This document shows positions 43,951-53,401 of a stretch of 64,000 bases of DNA, one piece after another (within the stretch, counting starts at the first letter, position 1; every line of letters begins with the position of its first letter). Origin of the DNA: Filifactor villosus. GTDB taxonomy: Bacteria > Bacillota > Clostridia > Peptostreptococcales > Filifactoraceae. Below the pieces are notes generated by a model. It worked only from the letters and a program-made list of their open reading frames with translations, made no database searches and had not been told where the DNA came from. A program made the translations under genes and the position numbers. The stretch lies in contig NZ_JBHSHL010000042.1 in the NCBI RefSeq assembly GCF_042652965.1, positions 10,893-74,892 on the forward strand. Direction: 5' to 3'.

Positions 43951-44595
43951 ATGGATTCAAAGAAGAAAATATCAATGGCAGTAATAAGAAGATTACCGAA
44001 GTACCATAGATATTTGAAGGAGTTGTTGGAGAAGGAGGTCTATCGTATCTCGTCGAAGGAGTTGAGCGAGATCATAGGCTTTACCGCTTCTCAGATCCGA
44101 CAGGATCTTAACAACTTCGGAGGATTCGGTCAGCAAGGTTACGGTTACAATGTAGATGAATTGTATGAAGGGATTACAAAGATCTTATATCTCAGCCAAC
44201 CCTATAATGTCGTCATCATCGGAGCGGGAAATATGGGACAGGCGCTTGCGAACTATCCGTGGCTCCAAAATTCGGGTTTTAGAATAAGAGCCTTGTTTGA
44301 TGTCAACCCGAGGTTGATAGGACTTAAGATAAGGGATCTGGAAATCTACGACATCGAAGAGTTGGAGGCTTATATCGAAAAGAACGATATCAATATCGCC
44401 TTTGTCTGCACACCTAAAGAAAAGACCCAAAAGATTGCGAATGTATTGTCCAAGACTTCGATCCAGGGAATTTGGAACTTTTCTCCCGTTGACTTGAAGG
44501 TAAACAGTAATATTGTTGTGGAAAATGTCCATTTGAGCGACAGTTTGTTCGTGCTTTCCTATCTTCTCAACAACAGGGAGGAAAGTGAGGAATAA
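43951..44595 (+). CDS. rex: Redox-sensing transcriptional repressor Rex
   Basis: 214 residues. Winged-helix domain ISMAVIRRLPKYHRYLKELL and SSKELSEIIGFTASQIRQDL, then a Rossmann domain VVIIGAGNMGQALANY that binds NADH/NAD, LFDVNPRLIGL and a C-terminal swapped helix. Rex represses fermentation genes (bcd, crt, adh in clostridia) when NADH is low; such targets are in this window. ATG 43951 with AGGTGGG upstream matches family starts; earlier ATGs at 43900 and 43912 give an unusual extension. Confidence 0.96.
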   Translation: MDSKKKISMAVIRRLPKYHRYLKELLEKEVYRISSKELSEIIGFTASQIRQDLNNFGGFGQQGYGYNVDELYEGITKILYLSQPYNVVIIGAGNMGQALANYPWLQNSGFRIRALFDVNPRLIGLKIRDLEIYDIEELEAYIEKNDINIAFVCTPKEKTQKIANVLSKTSIQGIWNFSPVDLKVNSNIVVENVHLSDSLFVLSYLLNNREESEE

Positions 44596-44729
44596 AACTC
44601 GCCGAAAGTAGGGGAGGTTTATTCGACGAATAAGAAAAATCGTTTCGGCATTTATGGAGTATCGATGATTGAAGATACGATAGAGCAGTGGTTGGGATTT
44701 TTTTCAGTTAGGCTCTTAACGTTGTTTTA

Positions 44730-44822
44730 TACTACTATCCGTTTGAACGGCTGATGTCGACGATGCTGACTTTTTTATGCCTGAAATACTTTATTTTGAT
44801 GATGGAGGCGGATACAATAGTA
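44730..44822 (+). repeat. A/B-like repeat, first of a three-element array
   Basis: TACTACTATCCGTTTGAACG ... GATACAATAGTA, 93 bp, interior diverged. Confidence 0.55.
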
Positions 44823-44843
44823 TCAAAAAAAGAGCAGATCTCA

Positions 44844-44950
44844 TACTGTTATTCATTTGAACAGTTGATAATTCGGCTTGTTCTATGGGTGTTATAAAAC
44901 AGGTGTTTGTGAGTGTGGATATATTGTACTTCCATCAGAGAATAATCTCA
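44844..44950. repeat. A/B-like repeat, second of the array
   Basis: TACTGTTATTCATTTGAACA at the left; right end GAATAATCTCATA is worn. Interior contains GTGTGGATATATTGTACTTC like reverse B. Confidence 0.45.
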
Positions 44951-45062
44951 TACTATTATTTGCTTTGAATGATGGATATCAACGATTTGTGTCGCATAAA
45001 AGAGAGAACGAATTTTCGTGGTTGCAAAACGGGTATAACCATACTTTTATGGAAGAATAGTA
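44951..45062 (-). repeat. Family B-like repeat, third of the array
   Basis: TACTATTATTTGCTTTGAAT, GATGGATATCAACGATTTGTG (first 20 shown: GATGGATATCAACGATTTGT), ATTTTCGTGG, ending GGAAGAATAGTA. 112 bp; reverse of B. Confidence 0.65.
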
Positions 45063-45064
45063 TC

Positions 45065-45112
45065 AAACCGCGGTTTGTCGCTGTTATTACAGTGTTTACC
45101 GCGGTTTTTTTG
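45065..45112 (+). terminator. Hairpin after rex and the repeat array
   Basis: AAACCGCGG / CCGCGGTTT with a 25-base loop and T run on the plus strand. Confidence 0.6.
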
Positions 45113-45118
45113 TCGAAA

Positions 45119-45152
45119 AAAAACACCCTACACAAGGGTGTAAGGTGTTTTT
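45119..45152 (-). terminator. Terminator of gdh
   Basis: AAAAACACC, TACAC / GTGTA, GGTGTTTTT; read on the minus strand it ends in a T run 17 bases after the gdh stop. Confidence 0.8.
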
Positions 45153-45169
45153 GTGAAATCCTTTGGATT

Positions 45170-46450
45170 TTAGTACCATCCTCTAAGTTTCATAACATCA
45201 GCAACTTGTTTGATTGCATACATATAAGCTGCTTCTCTCGGTGTTACGGAGTAGTCTTCTTTTACTTTCCAAACATTGTTGAACGCTTTGACCATTTCTT
45301 TTTCCTGTTTTTCTTCTACTTCAGCCTCAGACCAGTAATATCCGTATCTGTTTTGTACCCACTCGAAGTAAGAAACAAGTACGCCACCGGAGTTTGTCAA
45401 GATATCGGGAACAAGAGTGATTCCTCTTTCTTTCAATGCAACGTCTCCTTCAGGTGTTGTAGGTCCGTTTGCAGCCTCGCAAACCAATTTGCAGTTCAAT
45501 TTGTTAGCAACTTCGGTTGTAATTACGTTTTCCAAAGCTGCAGGTACGAAGATATCGGTTTCAAGAGCCCAGAACTCATCCATGGAGATCTTCTTAGCTT
45601 TCGGATTAGCGTTAGGATAATCAACAAGGTTTCTGTGCTCGTTGAAGTAAGCCAACATATCAGCAAAATCCAAACCTTCTTCGCTGTAGATCGCATATGT
45701 TCCTACGGAAGGAGCCCACTCAGCGATCGCTACGATTTTTGCACCTTGTTTTTGGATGTTTTTCACTGTGAAACGTCCAACGTTACCGAAGCCTTGAACC
45801 GCTACCTTAGCGCCTTTGATGTCGATTCCGCATTTTGCAGCAGACTCTCTTACAACGATGGAGACTCCGAATCCGGTTGCTTCGTTTCTTCCTTCAGAAC
45901 CTCCGAATGCAACGGGTTTTCCGGTGATAACGCCGATGCTCATTTCTTCGCCGTTCAATTTAATGAACTCATCAACCATCCAGGACATGATTTGTCCGTT
46001 TGTGTTTACGTCCGGAGCGGGGATGTCAATTTTGTCGCCAAGATATTTGTGAAGTCCGCGTACCCAACCTCTGGAGATTTGCTCCAATTCGTTTTGAGAA
46101 AGTTCTAACGGGTTACATGTAACTCCACCTTTTCCCCCACCGTAGGGAAGACCCAATACTCCGCCTTTGAATGTCATCCAAATGGAAAGAGCTTTTACTT
46201 CATCGGGATTTACATCCGGATGGAAACGAACTCCACCTTTGCAAGGACCTACTGCAGAGTTGTGAGCGGAACGATATCCTTTGAAGATCTTCAAGCTTCC
46301 GTCATCCATTTTTACAGGGATGGAAACTTCGATCATTCTTTGGGGCTCTTTCAAAAGTTCATACACTTCGGGAGCGGCATTCAATTTTTCACAAGCGTTT
46401 TTAACCTGTAACTGTGCATTCAAAAAAGGATTCAAAGATTCATTAGCCAT
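45170..46450 (-). CDS. gdhA: Glutamate dehydrogenase (Glu/Leu/Phe/Val family)
   Basis: 426 residues. Deaminates glutamate to 2-oxoglutarate, forming NADH. Substrate-binding motif VGPCKGGVRFHPDV, catalytic lysine segment LPYGGGKGG, APDVNT and nucleotide fold VQGFGNVGRF, which with E/D pattern downstream fits NAD-type enzymes of clostridia and Bacillus RocG/GudB. ATG 46450 follows AAAGGAGAG on the minus strand. Symbol could equally be gluD/gdh. Confidence 0.95.
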   Translation of the reverse strand: MANESLNPFLNAQLQVKNACEKLNAAPEVYELLKEPQRMIEVSIPVKMDDGSLKIFKGYRSAHNSAVGPCKGGVRFHPDVNPDEVKALSIWMTFKGGVLGLPYGGGKGGVTCNPLELSQNELEQISRGWVRGLHKYLGDKIDIPAPDVNTNGQIMSWMVDEFIKLNGEEMSIGVITGKPVAFGGSEGRNEATGFGVSIVVRESAAKCGIDIKGAKVAVQGFGNVGRFTVKNIQKQGAKIVAIAEWAPSVGTYAIYSEEGLDFADMLAYFNEHRNLVDYPNANPKAKKISMDEFWALETDIFVPAALENVITTEVANKLNCKLVCEAANGPTTPEGDVALKERGITLVPDILTNSGGVLVSYFEWVQNRYGYYWSEAEVEEKQEKEMVKAFNNVWKVKEDYSVTPREAAYMYAIKQVADVMKLRGWY

Positions 46451-46615
46451 GGTAAACACTCTCCTTTAAATATTATTATAATTTGATGATAGGTTCGTTT
46501 CTCTCTAGGACAGGCTTCATTTTGCTATGTAAAAGCCATGGATACGGTTTTGTAAATGGCTGTGATAAAGAGAACCAAACCTCGTATTGATACAAAAATA
46601 TCAAACTACAATGTA

Positions 46616-46644
46616 ATTATATATGATAAAAATGGATAATGCAA
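46616..46644 (-). promoter_or_regulatory. Promoter of gdh
   Basis: Minus strand TTGCAT (46644-46639), 17-base spacer, TATAAT (46621-46616). Confidence 0.75.
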
Positions 46645-46940
46645 CCGATATATTGTGAAATATTTTAGTGAAACGTTACATACGAAATCTCAAGGGGGTG
46701 ACTTTTCGTTAAAAAACGGCTCGAACGATGGAAGAAAAGTTTTTTATAATCGAAAGAAAAAATCCGTAGTTTGTCTTTGTGCGGAATTTTCATAGTATAA
46801 AAATAGGCGGGAGATATCGAGCGGTTCGGAAAAAGCCGATCAATCCGGTTTCATACAAAAAGCGAAGTTATTGAATGTATTCAGTTCAAAGTGTTTTTGT
46901 GACCTGTAACAACAATGCAAAAATCAGGAGATGTCTTTGA
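46645..46940. other. Intergenic, one family C-like end
   Basis: CTTTGTGCGGAATTTTCATA near 46774 resembles a family C right end. No gene found. Confidence 0.35.
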
Positions 46941-47053
46941 TACTACCATTCCTTTGAATTATGGATATAAACAATCTATGATCCATATGAAGATAAACCG
47001 ATTTTTCGTGATTTGAAAAATAGATATATCGATATTTTTATTGAAAAATAGTA
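46941..47053 (-). repeat. Family B repeat (113 bp), reverse
   Basis: TACTACCATTCCTTTGAATT, ATGGATATAAACAATCTATG, ending TATTGAAAAATAGTA. Confidence 0.8.
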
Positions 47054-47304
47054 TGAGTGATGTTTCCATAAATACAAGAAGACCTTGTGACTTGTGAGAG
47101 GGGGAGAAAAGGGATATAAGATATCAATTAATAATAGATTTTCTTTAACAAAAGAAGAGAGTTTTTGATACTATAAAAAACAAAACACCCAAAGTATAGT
47201 ATATAACTATGTTTTAAAAAGACTGAAAAAACAAAGAAAGAGAAGTTTTTTCAGTGAAAAAATAAAAATTTAAACTTAATTGAAAAAATTTTTAGCCAAA
47301 AAGC

Positions 47305-47333
47305 TTTACTTTTGAGAGGGCGTTTGTTATAAT
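47305..47333 (+). promoter_or_regulatory. Promoter of the ferredoxin gene
   Basis: TTTACT (47305-47310), 17 bases, TATAAT (47328-47333) with an extended TGT in front. Confidence 0.75.
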
Positions 47334-47378
47334 AATCTCGTAGAAAACATTAGAATTATTTTTAAGGGGGAAATGAAA

Positions 47379-47549
47379 ATGGCTTATAAAATTAGCGATG
47401 CGTGCATTAGTTGTGGTGCTTGTGAACCGGAATGTCCGGTAAGTGCAATCTCTGCGGGGGATACTCAGTACATTATCGAAGCAAGTGCTTGTATTGATTG
47501 TGGAGCTTGCTCCGGAGTTTGCCCGGTAGATGCACCGAAACCTGAATAA
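47379..47549 (+). CDS. 2[4Fe-4S] ferredoxin (clostridial type)
   Basis: 56 residues. Low-potential electron carrier. Two cluster motifs, CISCGACEPECP and CIDCGACSGVCP, each CxxCxxCxxxCP, in the pseudo-twofold arrangement of clostridial ferredoxin. ATG 47379 is eight bases after AAGGGGG; the ATG at 47373 is too close. Monocistronic with its own promoter and terminator. Probable acceptor for Bcd-EtfAB bifurcation and partner of hydrogenase or Rnf outside the window. Confidence 0.96.
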   Translation: MAYKISDACISCGACEPECPVSAISAGDTQYIIEASACIDCGACSGVCPVDAPKPE

Positions 47550-47573
47550 GGATCAGATATTTGCTTAACTATT

Positions 47574-47606
47574 AAAAATGGGATGTAGGGGTACATCCCA
47601 TTTTTT
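47574..47606 (+). terminator. Intrinsic terminator of the ferredoxin gene
   Basis: AAAAATGGGATGTA / TACATCCCATTTTT, loop GGGG, then T. Confidence 0.95.
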
Positions 47607-47681
47607 GTTGCGATTTTTACTGTGGTCTGATTGAAGTGTCGAGATATCCGTCCATACCGGTATTGCGACATCTTGACCGCA

Positions 47682-47794
47682 TACTTTTTTCAATAGAAGG
47701 ATAATTATATCGGACTTGGACTTTTCAAGACAAAGCGTTTCAGGTTTGAAGAAATAAAAGTCTTGGGAGTCAACCGTTCAAATGAATGGCAGTA
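47682..47794 (+). repeat. Family B-like repeat, strongly diverged
   Basis: TACTTTTTTCAATAGAAGGA at the left, GTTCAAATGAATGGCAGTA at the right, 113 bp apart; core not conserved. Confidence 0.5.
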
Positions 47795-48110
47795 TCAACG
47801 GTGTTGTGAGTCCTTCTACAATGACAATGGAGATAGTAGAGGGATATCAATATATGAGTACATTAGGAAAACAGTACACAAAGGGAAGCTTCCGGATTCC
47901 CTTTGATTTTATAAGATGCGAAAGTTTCTCATATCAACCGTTTCAACAACCCTCTCTTTTTCATTTTCACACTTGAGTTTTGTGTTAAAAAATATGCCGG
48001 ATAACTATGGGGTTTAAACGGGTAGCAGTATAAACAGGCAAACGGTATAACAAAGAGGTCCTTTGCTTGAGTTTGCTCATCTTCGATGGAGGAAGGCTTT
48101 GTCAAAGTCA

Positions 48111-48139
48111 TTGATGGGGGAAGAAGAAGGGAGTATAAT
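48111..48139 (+). promoter_or_regulatory. Promoter of the methyltransferase gene
   Basis: TTGATG (48111-48116), 17 bases, TATAAT (48134-48139), 36 bases before the start codon. Confidence 0.65.
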
Positions 48140-48175
48140 GGACATCAAAGGAGACATGGAAAAGGAGGTCTTTGT

Positions 48176-48793
48176 ATGTTTTGGGACAAGGTTGCCGGTG
48201 TATATGATATATTTGCGAATATTTACAATGCAAAAGCACATGAGAGCCTGTGTACGCAGGTCGAAGAGATGATAGGCCCCAACGATGAGATATTGGAGTG
48301 TGCCTGCGGCACGGGGATGTTGACCCGGCGTCTTGCACCGAAGTGCAAAAGTCTAATAGCGACAGATTTCTCTCCGAAGATGCTCAAAAAAGCGAAGGGA
48401 AAGTGCAAGCAGCATTTGAATGTGAGGTTTGAACATTCGGATATTATGTGTTTGCGCTATCAAGATGCCAGCTTCGATAAGGTCATTGCGGCCAATGTTA
48501 TTCATCTTTTGGATTGCCCTTACGAAGCTCTTGGGGAGTTGGATAGGGTATGTCGCCCCGGAGGCAAACTGATTATTCCAACCTATGTCAGTATCAAAGA
48601 GGGAGGAGGACAAGACACTTCATCAAAGGTAATTGGCAAGGCGGGAGCGGGATTTAAACGACAGTTCAGCTATGGGCTCTATCAAAAGTTTTTTGAGGAT
48701 GCGGGATATAGGGATGTCGACTACTTTTTGGCAAAGGGAAGAGTTTCCTGTGCAATTGCCGTTATTACAAAACCTTGGAGAGATACCCGATAG
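48176..48793 (+). CDS. Class I SAM-dependent methyltransferase
   Basis: 205 residues. SAM-binding motif I ILECACGTGML (cysteine in place of the usual glycine before A), ATDFSPKMLKKA, motif IV FDKVIAANVIHLL and RPGGKLIIPTYV. Resembles UbiE/phospholipid methyltransferase-like enzymes; substrate unknown. ATG 48176 follows AAAGGAGG. Stands alone, flanked by repeats. Confidence 0.88.
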   Translation: MFWDKVAGVYDIFANIYNAKAHESLCTQVEEMIGPNDEILECACGTGMLTRRLAPKCKSLIATDFSPKMLKKAKGKCKQHLNVRFEHSDIMCLRYQDASFDKVIAANVIHLLDCPYEALGELDRVCRPGGKLIIPTYVSIKEGGGQDTSSKVIGKAGAGFKRQFSYGLYQKFFEDAGYRDVDYFLAKGRVSCAIAVITKPWRDTR

Positions 48794-49566
48794 TTAAAAC
48801 GGAACATATAAAGACACAGCTTGCCTTTGTCAACGTCTTGAAGAGTTCGACGATCCTGTGTAACAACCGCCTTTATAAATGGTGTTTTCCGTGTGCAATC
48901 AATCGCACTGTGTTTGTCGGAATTATGCACTGTTTTCAATACGGTTTGAACTTGCTTTGTGAAAAAGATAAAATGTGGATACCGTATTCATTACATGAAG
49001 GATATCGGAGCATTGCACCTTACAAAAAGAGAAAACCGATTTTTGTAGTTGCAGAATAGATATGACCGTACTTCCGCCGAGGGATAGGAACGCATCTGTG
49101 TTTGTCTTGTAATACGACGATCTTGTTCCGTTTGTTTGTGTAAAACGATCACACAACTATCATGTGTGTTTTATTTTCACGAAAGAACTTTGGTCAGATA
49201 AGTATGTTCGAGTCTTTGTTTTTTTGTATGAAACAGACATCCCGTGTGTATTGTGCTTATGCGACATCCTCTTGTTGATGGACCGCATTGCATAAATTCT
49301 CAAACGATATCCCGTGTCTGTACAACGGATAGGGTTTTGGCCGGACAGATAGGATAACGTTTTCTTCGGGTTCATAAGATCGGGGTGCCTTGTAAGGTGG
49401 GAATCTTTGATGAGGTTGTTGTTCTTTTATGGTTCTGTAATAGGATTTTTATTTTTCTCCCGCAGGGATATGATACAATAGTATGTAGAATCTCGGCGAG
49501 AAGCAATTATGTATTGCTTTCGGAAAGGATTTTTTAGTTGTATGAGTGGATCAAGGAGGATACAAA
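48794..49566. other. 773-bp intergenic stretch of worn repeats
   Basis: A worn reverse B element can be traced at about 48978-49077 (GAAGGATATCGGAGCATTGC, ACCGATTTTTGTAG). AATTATGCACTGTTTTC (48922) and CGCATTGCATAAATTCTC (49285) resemble family C ends. No gene is convincing. Confidence 0.45.
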
Positions 49567-51360
49567 TTGGATGCTTATAAGGATAGGATCGATACATCCG
49601 TGTTGATAAAAAGGTTTGCACCTTATTTTAGGAAGTATCGGGGAATTTTGTTTTTGGATTTGGTATGTGCGTTTTTTACTACGGTTTGTGAGATTGTGTT
49701 CCCTTTGATGGTTCGAAACATCACCAATAAGGCGATCACGAACAGTGCACAGCTCACGATAGACTTTGTGGCAAAGGTCTGTGTTCTGTACTTTCTTCTT
49801 CGCCTGGTCGATACGGCTGCAAATTACTATATGGCATCGGTCGGGCACATTATGGGAGCCAGAATCGAGAGAGATATGCGTAGGGATTTGTTTGAACATC
49901 TGCAAAAACTCTCTTTCTCATACTTTGACAATACCAAGATCGGTCAGATCATGGGGAGGATTACCAGCGACTTGTTCGAGATTACGGAGTTTGCTCATCA
50001 TTGTCCCGAAGAGTTTTTTATTGCGGGAATCAAGATTTCGATTTCGTTTCTTATCTTGGCGAGGACGAACCTGTTGTTGACCGTGATCGTCTTCTCGGTC
50101 ATCCCTCTGATGTTGCTTTGTACCATCTACTTCAGGAGGAAGATGAGGATGGCATTCAAGCGTTCCAGAGAACAGATCGGAGATCTGAATTCGCAGGTGG
50201 AGGACAGCCTTCTCGGAGTAAGGGTGGTACGCTCCTTTGCAAATGAACAAAAGGAAGTGGAGAAGTTTGAGGACGGCAACAAGGGTCTTCTCAACATCAA
50301 GGCTTATCAGTACAGATATATGGCGGGCTATAAGGCGGTTACTCAATTTTTTGACGGTTTGATGTATGTGACGGTACTTTTGTTTTCGTCTTACTTTATG
50401 ATCAGAGGAAGGATATCTCCGGGCGATATGGTCGCCTACCTTCTCTATGTGTCAATGTTGTTGTCGACCATTCGAAGGATTGTTGAATTCTCGGAGCAGT
50501 TCCAGAGAGGGATGACGGGGATCGAACGTTTTATTGAGATCATGAATCAGGAAGTCGAGATCAAGGACAGGGAGGATGCGGTTGAAATCAGCGGAACAAA
50601 CGGAGATATCCTCTTTGACTCGGTCAGTTTTTCGTATTCGGATCACGACAGGGATGTGTTGTCCGACATCGATCTACATGTCAGGTCCGAACAGAAGATC
50701 GCCTTGGTAGGCCCTTCCGGAAGCGGAAAGACGACCTTATGTAATCTGATTCCGAGATTTTATGAGGTAAGCAAGGGAAGGATCCTGCTTGATGGCAGGG
50801 ATATTCGAGATATCAAGCAGGAGTCGCTTCGAAATCAGATCGGGGTTGTTCAGCAGGATGTCTATCTGTTTTCGGGCACGGTGTTTGACAATATAGAGTA
50901 CGGAAAGCTCGGAGCAAGTATGGAAGAAGTCGTCGAAGCGGCGAAGAAGGCGGGAGCCCACGAGTTTATTATGAAGCTGGAAAACGGCTATCATACTTAT
51001 GTGGGAGAACGAGGGGTCAAACTGTCGGGGGGACAAAAGCAGAGGATCAGCATCGCAAGAGTCTTTCTCAAGAATCCTCCGATCCTGATCTTAGACGAAG
51101 CGACATCCGCCTTGGATAACGAGAATGAAAGAATCGTCCAAAAATCACTTAGGGATCTTGCGGTAGGACGAACGACATTTACGATCGCCCATCGTTTGAC
51201 TACGATCCAAAATGCGGATACCATCCTTGTATTGACGGAGAAGGGTATCGAAGAGAGTGGAACTCATAAGGAATTGATGGGGAGACGAGGAAGATATTAT
51301 GAACTGTATCAGCTGTATGGACAAAAAGATAATATATTGGAAACCGAGCAGGTAGGATAG
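49567..51360 (+). CDS. ABC exporter, MsbA/BmrA-like half transporter
   Basis: 597 residues from TTG 49567 (AAGGAGG seven bases upstream). Membrane domain of six helices, ATPase domain with Walker A GPSGSGKTT, Q loop VVQQDVYLFSG, signature LSGGQKQR, Walker B ILILDEATSALD, H loop IAHR. Works as a dimer to export lipids, drugs or peptides; substrate unknown. cinA begins eight bases later, so probably cotranscribed. Confidence 0.92.
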   Translation: MDAYKDRIDTSVLIKRFAPYFRKYRGILFLDLVCAFFTTVCEIVFPLMVRNITNKAITNSAQLTIDFVAKVCVLYFLLRLVDTAANYYMASVGHIMGARIERDMRRDLFEHLQKLSFSYFDNTKIGQIMGRITSDLFEITEFAHHCPEEFFIAGIKISISFLILARTNLLLTVIVFSVIPLMLLCTIYFRRKMRMAFKRSREQIGDLNSQVEDSLLGVRVVRSFANEQKEVEKFEDGNKGLLNIKAYQYRYMAGYKAVTQFFDGLMYVTVLLFSSYFMIRGRISPGDMVAYLLYVSMLLSTIRRIVEFSEQFQRGMTGIERFIEIMNQEVEIKDREDAVEISGTNGDILFDSVSFSYSDHDRDVLSDIDLHVRSEQKIALVGPSGSGKTTLCNLIPRFYEVSKGRILLDGRDIRDIKQESLRNQIGVVQQDVYLFSGTVFDNIEYGKLGASMEEVVEAAKKAGAHEFIMKLENGYHTYVGERGVKLSGGQKQRISIARVFLKNPPILILDEATSALDNENERIVQKSLRDLAVGRTTFTIAHRLTTIQNADTILVLTEKGIEESGTHKELMGRRGRYYELYQLYGQKDNILETEQVG

Positions 51361-51368
51361 GAGAAACG

Positions 51369-52637
51369 ATGAGAGCGGAAATTCTTTGTGTAGGCACGGA
51401 GCTGTTGCATGGGGATATTGTAAACACCAATGCGGCATTTATTTCAAAACAGTTGGCAAAAATCGGGATTGATGTGCACTATCAAAGTGTTGTCGGAGAT
51501 AACCCGGATCGTATGAAGGAAGCGTATCGAATCGCGTTGAACAGAGCGGATGTCATCATTTCGACAGGCGGGCTGGGTCCTACCCGCGACGACATTACCA
51601 AAGAAGTCGTAGCGGAGTTCTTCGAGCTGCCCATGGTCTATGATGAAGAGAGTTATAAACATATGGTAGAGAGGTATACCAAGTTTCAAAGAAAGGTGCC
51701 GGAGAATAACCTGCGACAGGCATACTTCCCTCAAGGGAGCAAGATCCTGACCAACGTTTTGGGAACGGCAAACGCGTGTATCTTGGATCGGTCTGACAAA
51801 CGTGGAAATCAAAAGATTGTGGTACTTCTCCCGGGACCTCCGTTTGAGATGAAACCTCTGCTTGAGAAACAGGTAGTGCCGTATTTGAGCGGATACTCCG
51901 ATCAAACGGTGGTGGCTTGCAAGATCGTTGTCACGGAACTTGGGGAATCGAGGGCGGAGGAGATGGTCCTTGATCTGATTGAGTCACAGACCAACCCCAC
52001 GATAGCTACCTATGCGGGAAAGGGCGAGGTTCTGTTTCGAATTACAGCCAAGGCTCGCACGAAAGAGAAAGCTCTGGAGCTGATCGATCCTGTCAAACAG
52101 GAACTGCTCAAACGTTTTGGCGGCAATGCGACCCTTGTTTCAAACGATGCGGGTGTCGAGGAGATCGTTGCACAGCTTCTTTTGGATAAGGGGATTACAT
52201 TGGCGACCGCCGAATCTTGTACCGGAGGTCTTTTGGCAGGAAAACTGATCAATTTTCCGGGCATCTCAAAGGTATATAAAGAAGGCTTTGTGACCTACAC
52301 CGACGAAAGCAAGGAGAAACGACTGGGGGTATCCTCCCGGACTTTGGAAAACTTCGGCGCGGTAAGCAAAGAGACTGCAAAGGAGATGGCGAAAGGAGTC
52401 TGTGAAACCGCCGGAGCGGATATGGGAGTATCGGTAACCGGAATTGCAGGTCCTTCGGGTGCAACTGCTCAAAAACCTGTCGGTCTTATCTATATCTGCA
52501 TATTCTATAAGGGAGAGTACACGCTCAAGGAACTCAATCGGGACGGAGATCGTCAAACGATAAGGGAGCGAGCGGTCAATACCGCCCTTGACGAGATGAG
52601 AAAACTCCTTCTCAAAACAGTACGGGAAGAACGTTGA
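51369..52637 (+). CDS. cinA: CinA: nicotinamide-nucleotide amidase/ADP-ribose pyrophosphatase
   Basis: 422 residues. N-terminal MoCF/COG1058 domain (GTELLHGDIVNTNAAFIS, STGGLGPTRDDITK) and C-terminal PncC amidase domain (ATAESCTGGLLAGKL, VSVTGIAGPSGATAQKPVGL with key SVTGIAGP). Recycles pyridine nucleotides; often linked to recA/competence but not here. TAGGAG before the ATG. Confidence 0.95.
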   Translation: MRAEILCVGTELLHGDIVNTNAAFISKQLAKIGIDVHYQSVVGDNPDRMKEAYRIALNRADVIISTGGLGPTRDDITKEVVAEFFELPMVYDEESYKHMVERYTKFQRKVPENNLRQAYFPQGSKILTNVLGTANACILDRSDKRGNQKIVVLLPGPPFEMKPLLEKQVVPYLSGYSDQTVVACKIVVTELGESRAEEMVLDLIESQTNPTIATYAGKGEVLFRITAKARTKEKALELIDPVKQELLKRFGGNATLVSNDAGVEEIVAQLLLDKGITLATAESCTGGLLAGKLINFPGISKVYKEGFVTYTDESKEKRLGVSSRTLENFGAVSKETAKEMAKGVCETAGADMGVSVTGIAGPSGATAQKPVGLIYICIFYKGEYTLKELNRDGDRQTIRERAVNTALDEMRKLLLKTVREER

Positions 52638-52767
52638 ATGAGAACTTCTTCGGCAAAAGAGGTACTTGTGATATCAAGGAAACAGTACAGCAAAGAAGTT
52701 GAATGAAAATCCGATTGAAATGCCGTCTGTACAGGTGAGGTTAAGCGGGTTTGGGAAAGGAGGTTCC

Positions 52768-53376
52768 ATGCCTGAGATTTCGGTAAGAACACGAAAAACG
52801 ACTTTGGATGAAATGATGAAGATAGGGTTTGAACCTCAAAAGATAGAAACCTATTGTAAGGTCTGTCCAAACTACGGAAAAAACTGGAGTTGTCCTCCGC
52901 ACTTCTTTGAACGGGAGAGCTTTTTGAAGGAATATCCTTATATCGTTTTGATTATAGCAAGATTGAAATATTCCGTGGATGAAATTCTCCGTATCAAAGG
53001 AAAACAAGAGGTAAAAGATTATACGGAACAGACGTTATTTCCTCTTCGACATACCTTCTATGAACGGTTGAAGATACTCGAACAAAGTCGTTCGGATCTG
53101 AGGATGTTCGATATCGGGAACTGTGGCCTTTGCGAAACATGCCGTCGAGAAGAGGGTAGAGCTTGTGTCAGACCGGATGAACTCAGATACTCTCCGGAAT
53201 CCTTAGGTTTTGATGTTTCCCTCCTTCTCGAGCATTACTTTGATTTGAAGTTGGAGTGGGCAGGCGAGACCCTGCCATCTCATTACATTTCACTGGGAGG
53301 ACTTGCACAAAAGTCGGATATGAGGGTAAAGGGTTTGGATGAATTAAAGGAAGGGCTTATAAGAGAATTTTTATAG
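52768..53376 (+). CDS. DUF2284 cysteine-rich metal-binding protein
   Basis: 202 residues. Family core CKVCPNYGKNWSCPPH, followed by a second cluster CGLCETCRREEGRACVRPDE: eight or so cysteines suitable for an Fe-S cluster or zinc (inference). Function unknown. ATG 52768 follows AAAGGAGG. Lies between cinA and a HAD phosphatase. Confidence 0.88.
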   Translation: MPEISVRTRKTTLDEMMKIGFEPQKIETYCKVCPNYGKNWSCPPHFFERESFLKEYPYIVLIIARLKYSVDEILRIKGKQEVKDYTEQTLFPLRHTFYERLKILEQSRSDLRMFDIGNCGLCETCRREEGRACVRPDELRYSPESLGFDVSLLLEHYFDLKLEWAGETLPSHYISLGGLAQKSDMRVKGLDELKEGLIREFL

Positions 53377-53401
53377 ATCGGGACGGTGTATAGGAGGGGC
53401 G

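Noticed and set aside
44969..46108. Long frame on the plus strand opposite gdh
   Set aside because: Antisense to a certain gene; composition (F, C, S-rich) is typical of a shadow frame.
48775..49059. 94-codon frame after the methyltransferase
   Set aside because: Overlaps the methyltransferase end and its last third reads through a worn B repeat.
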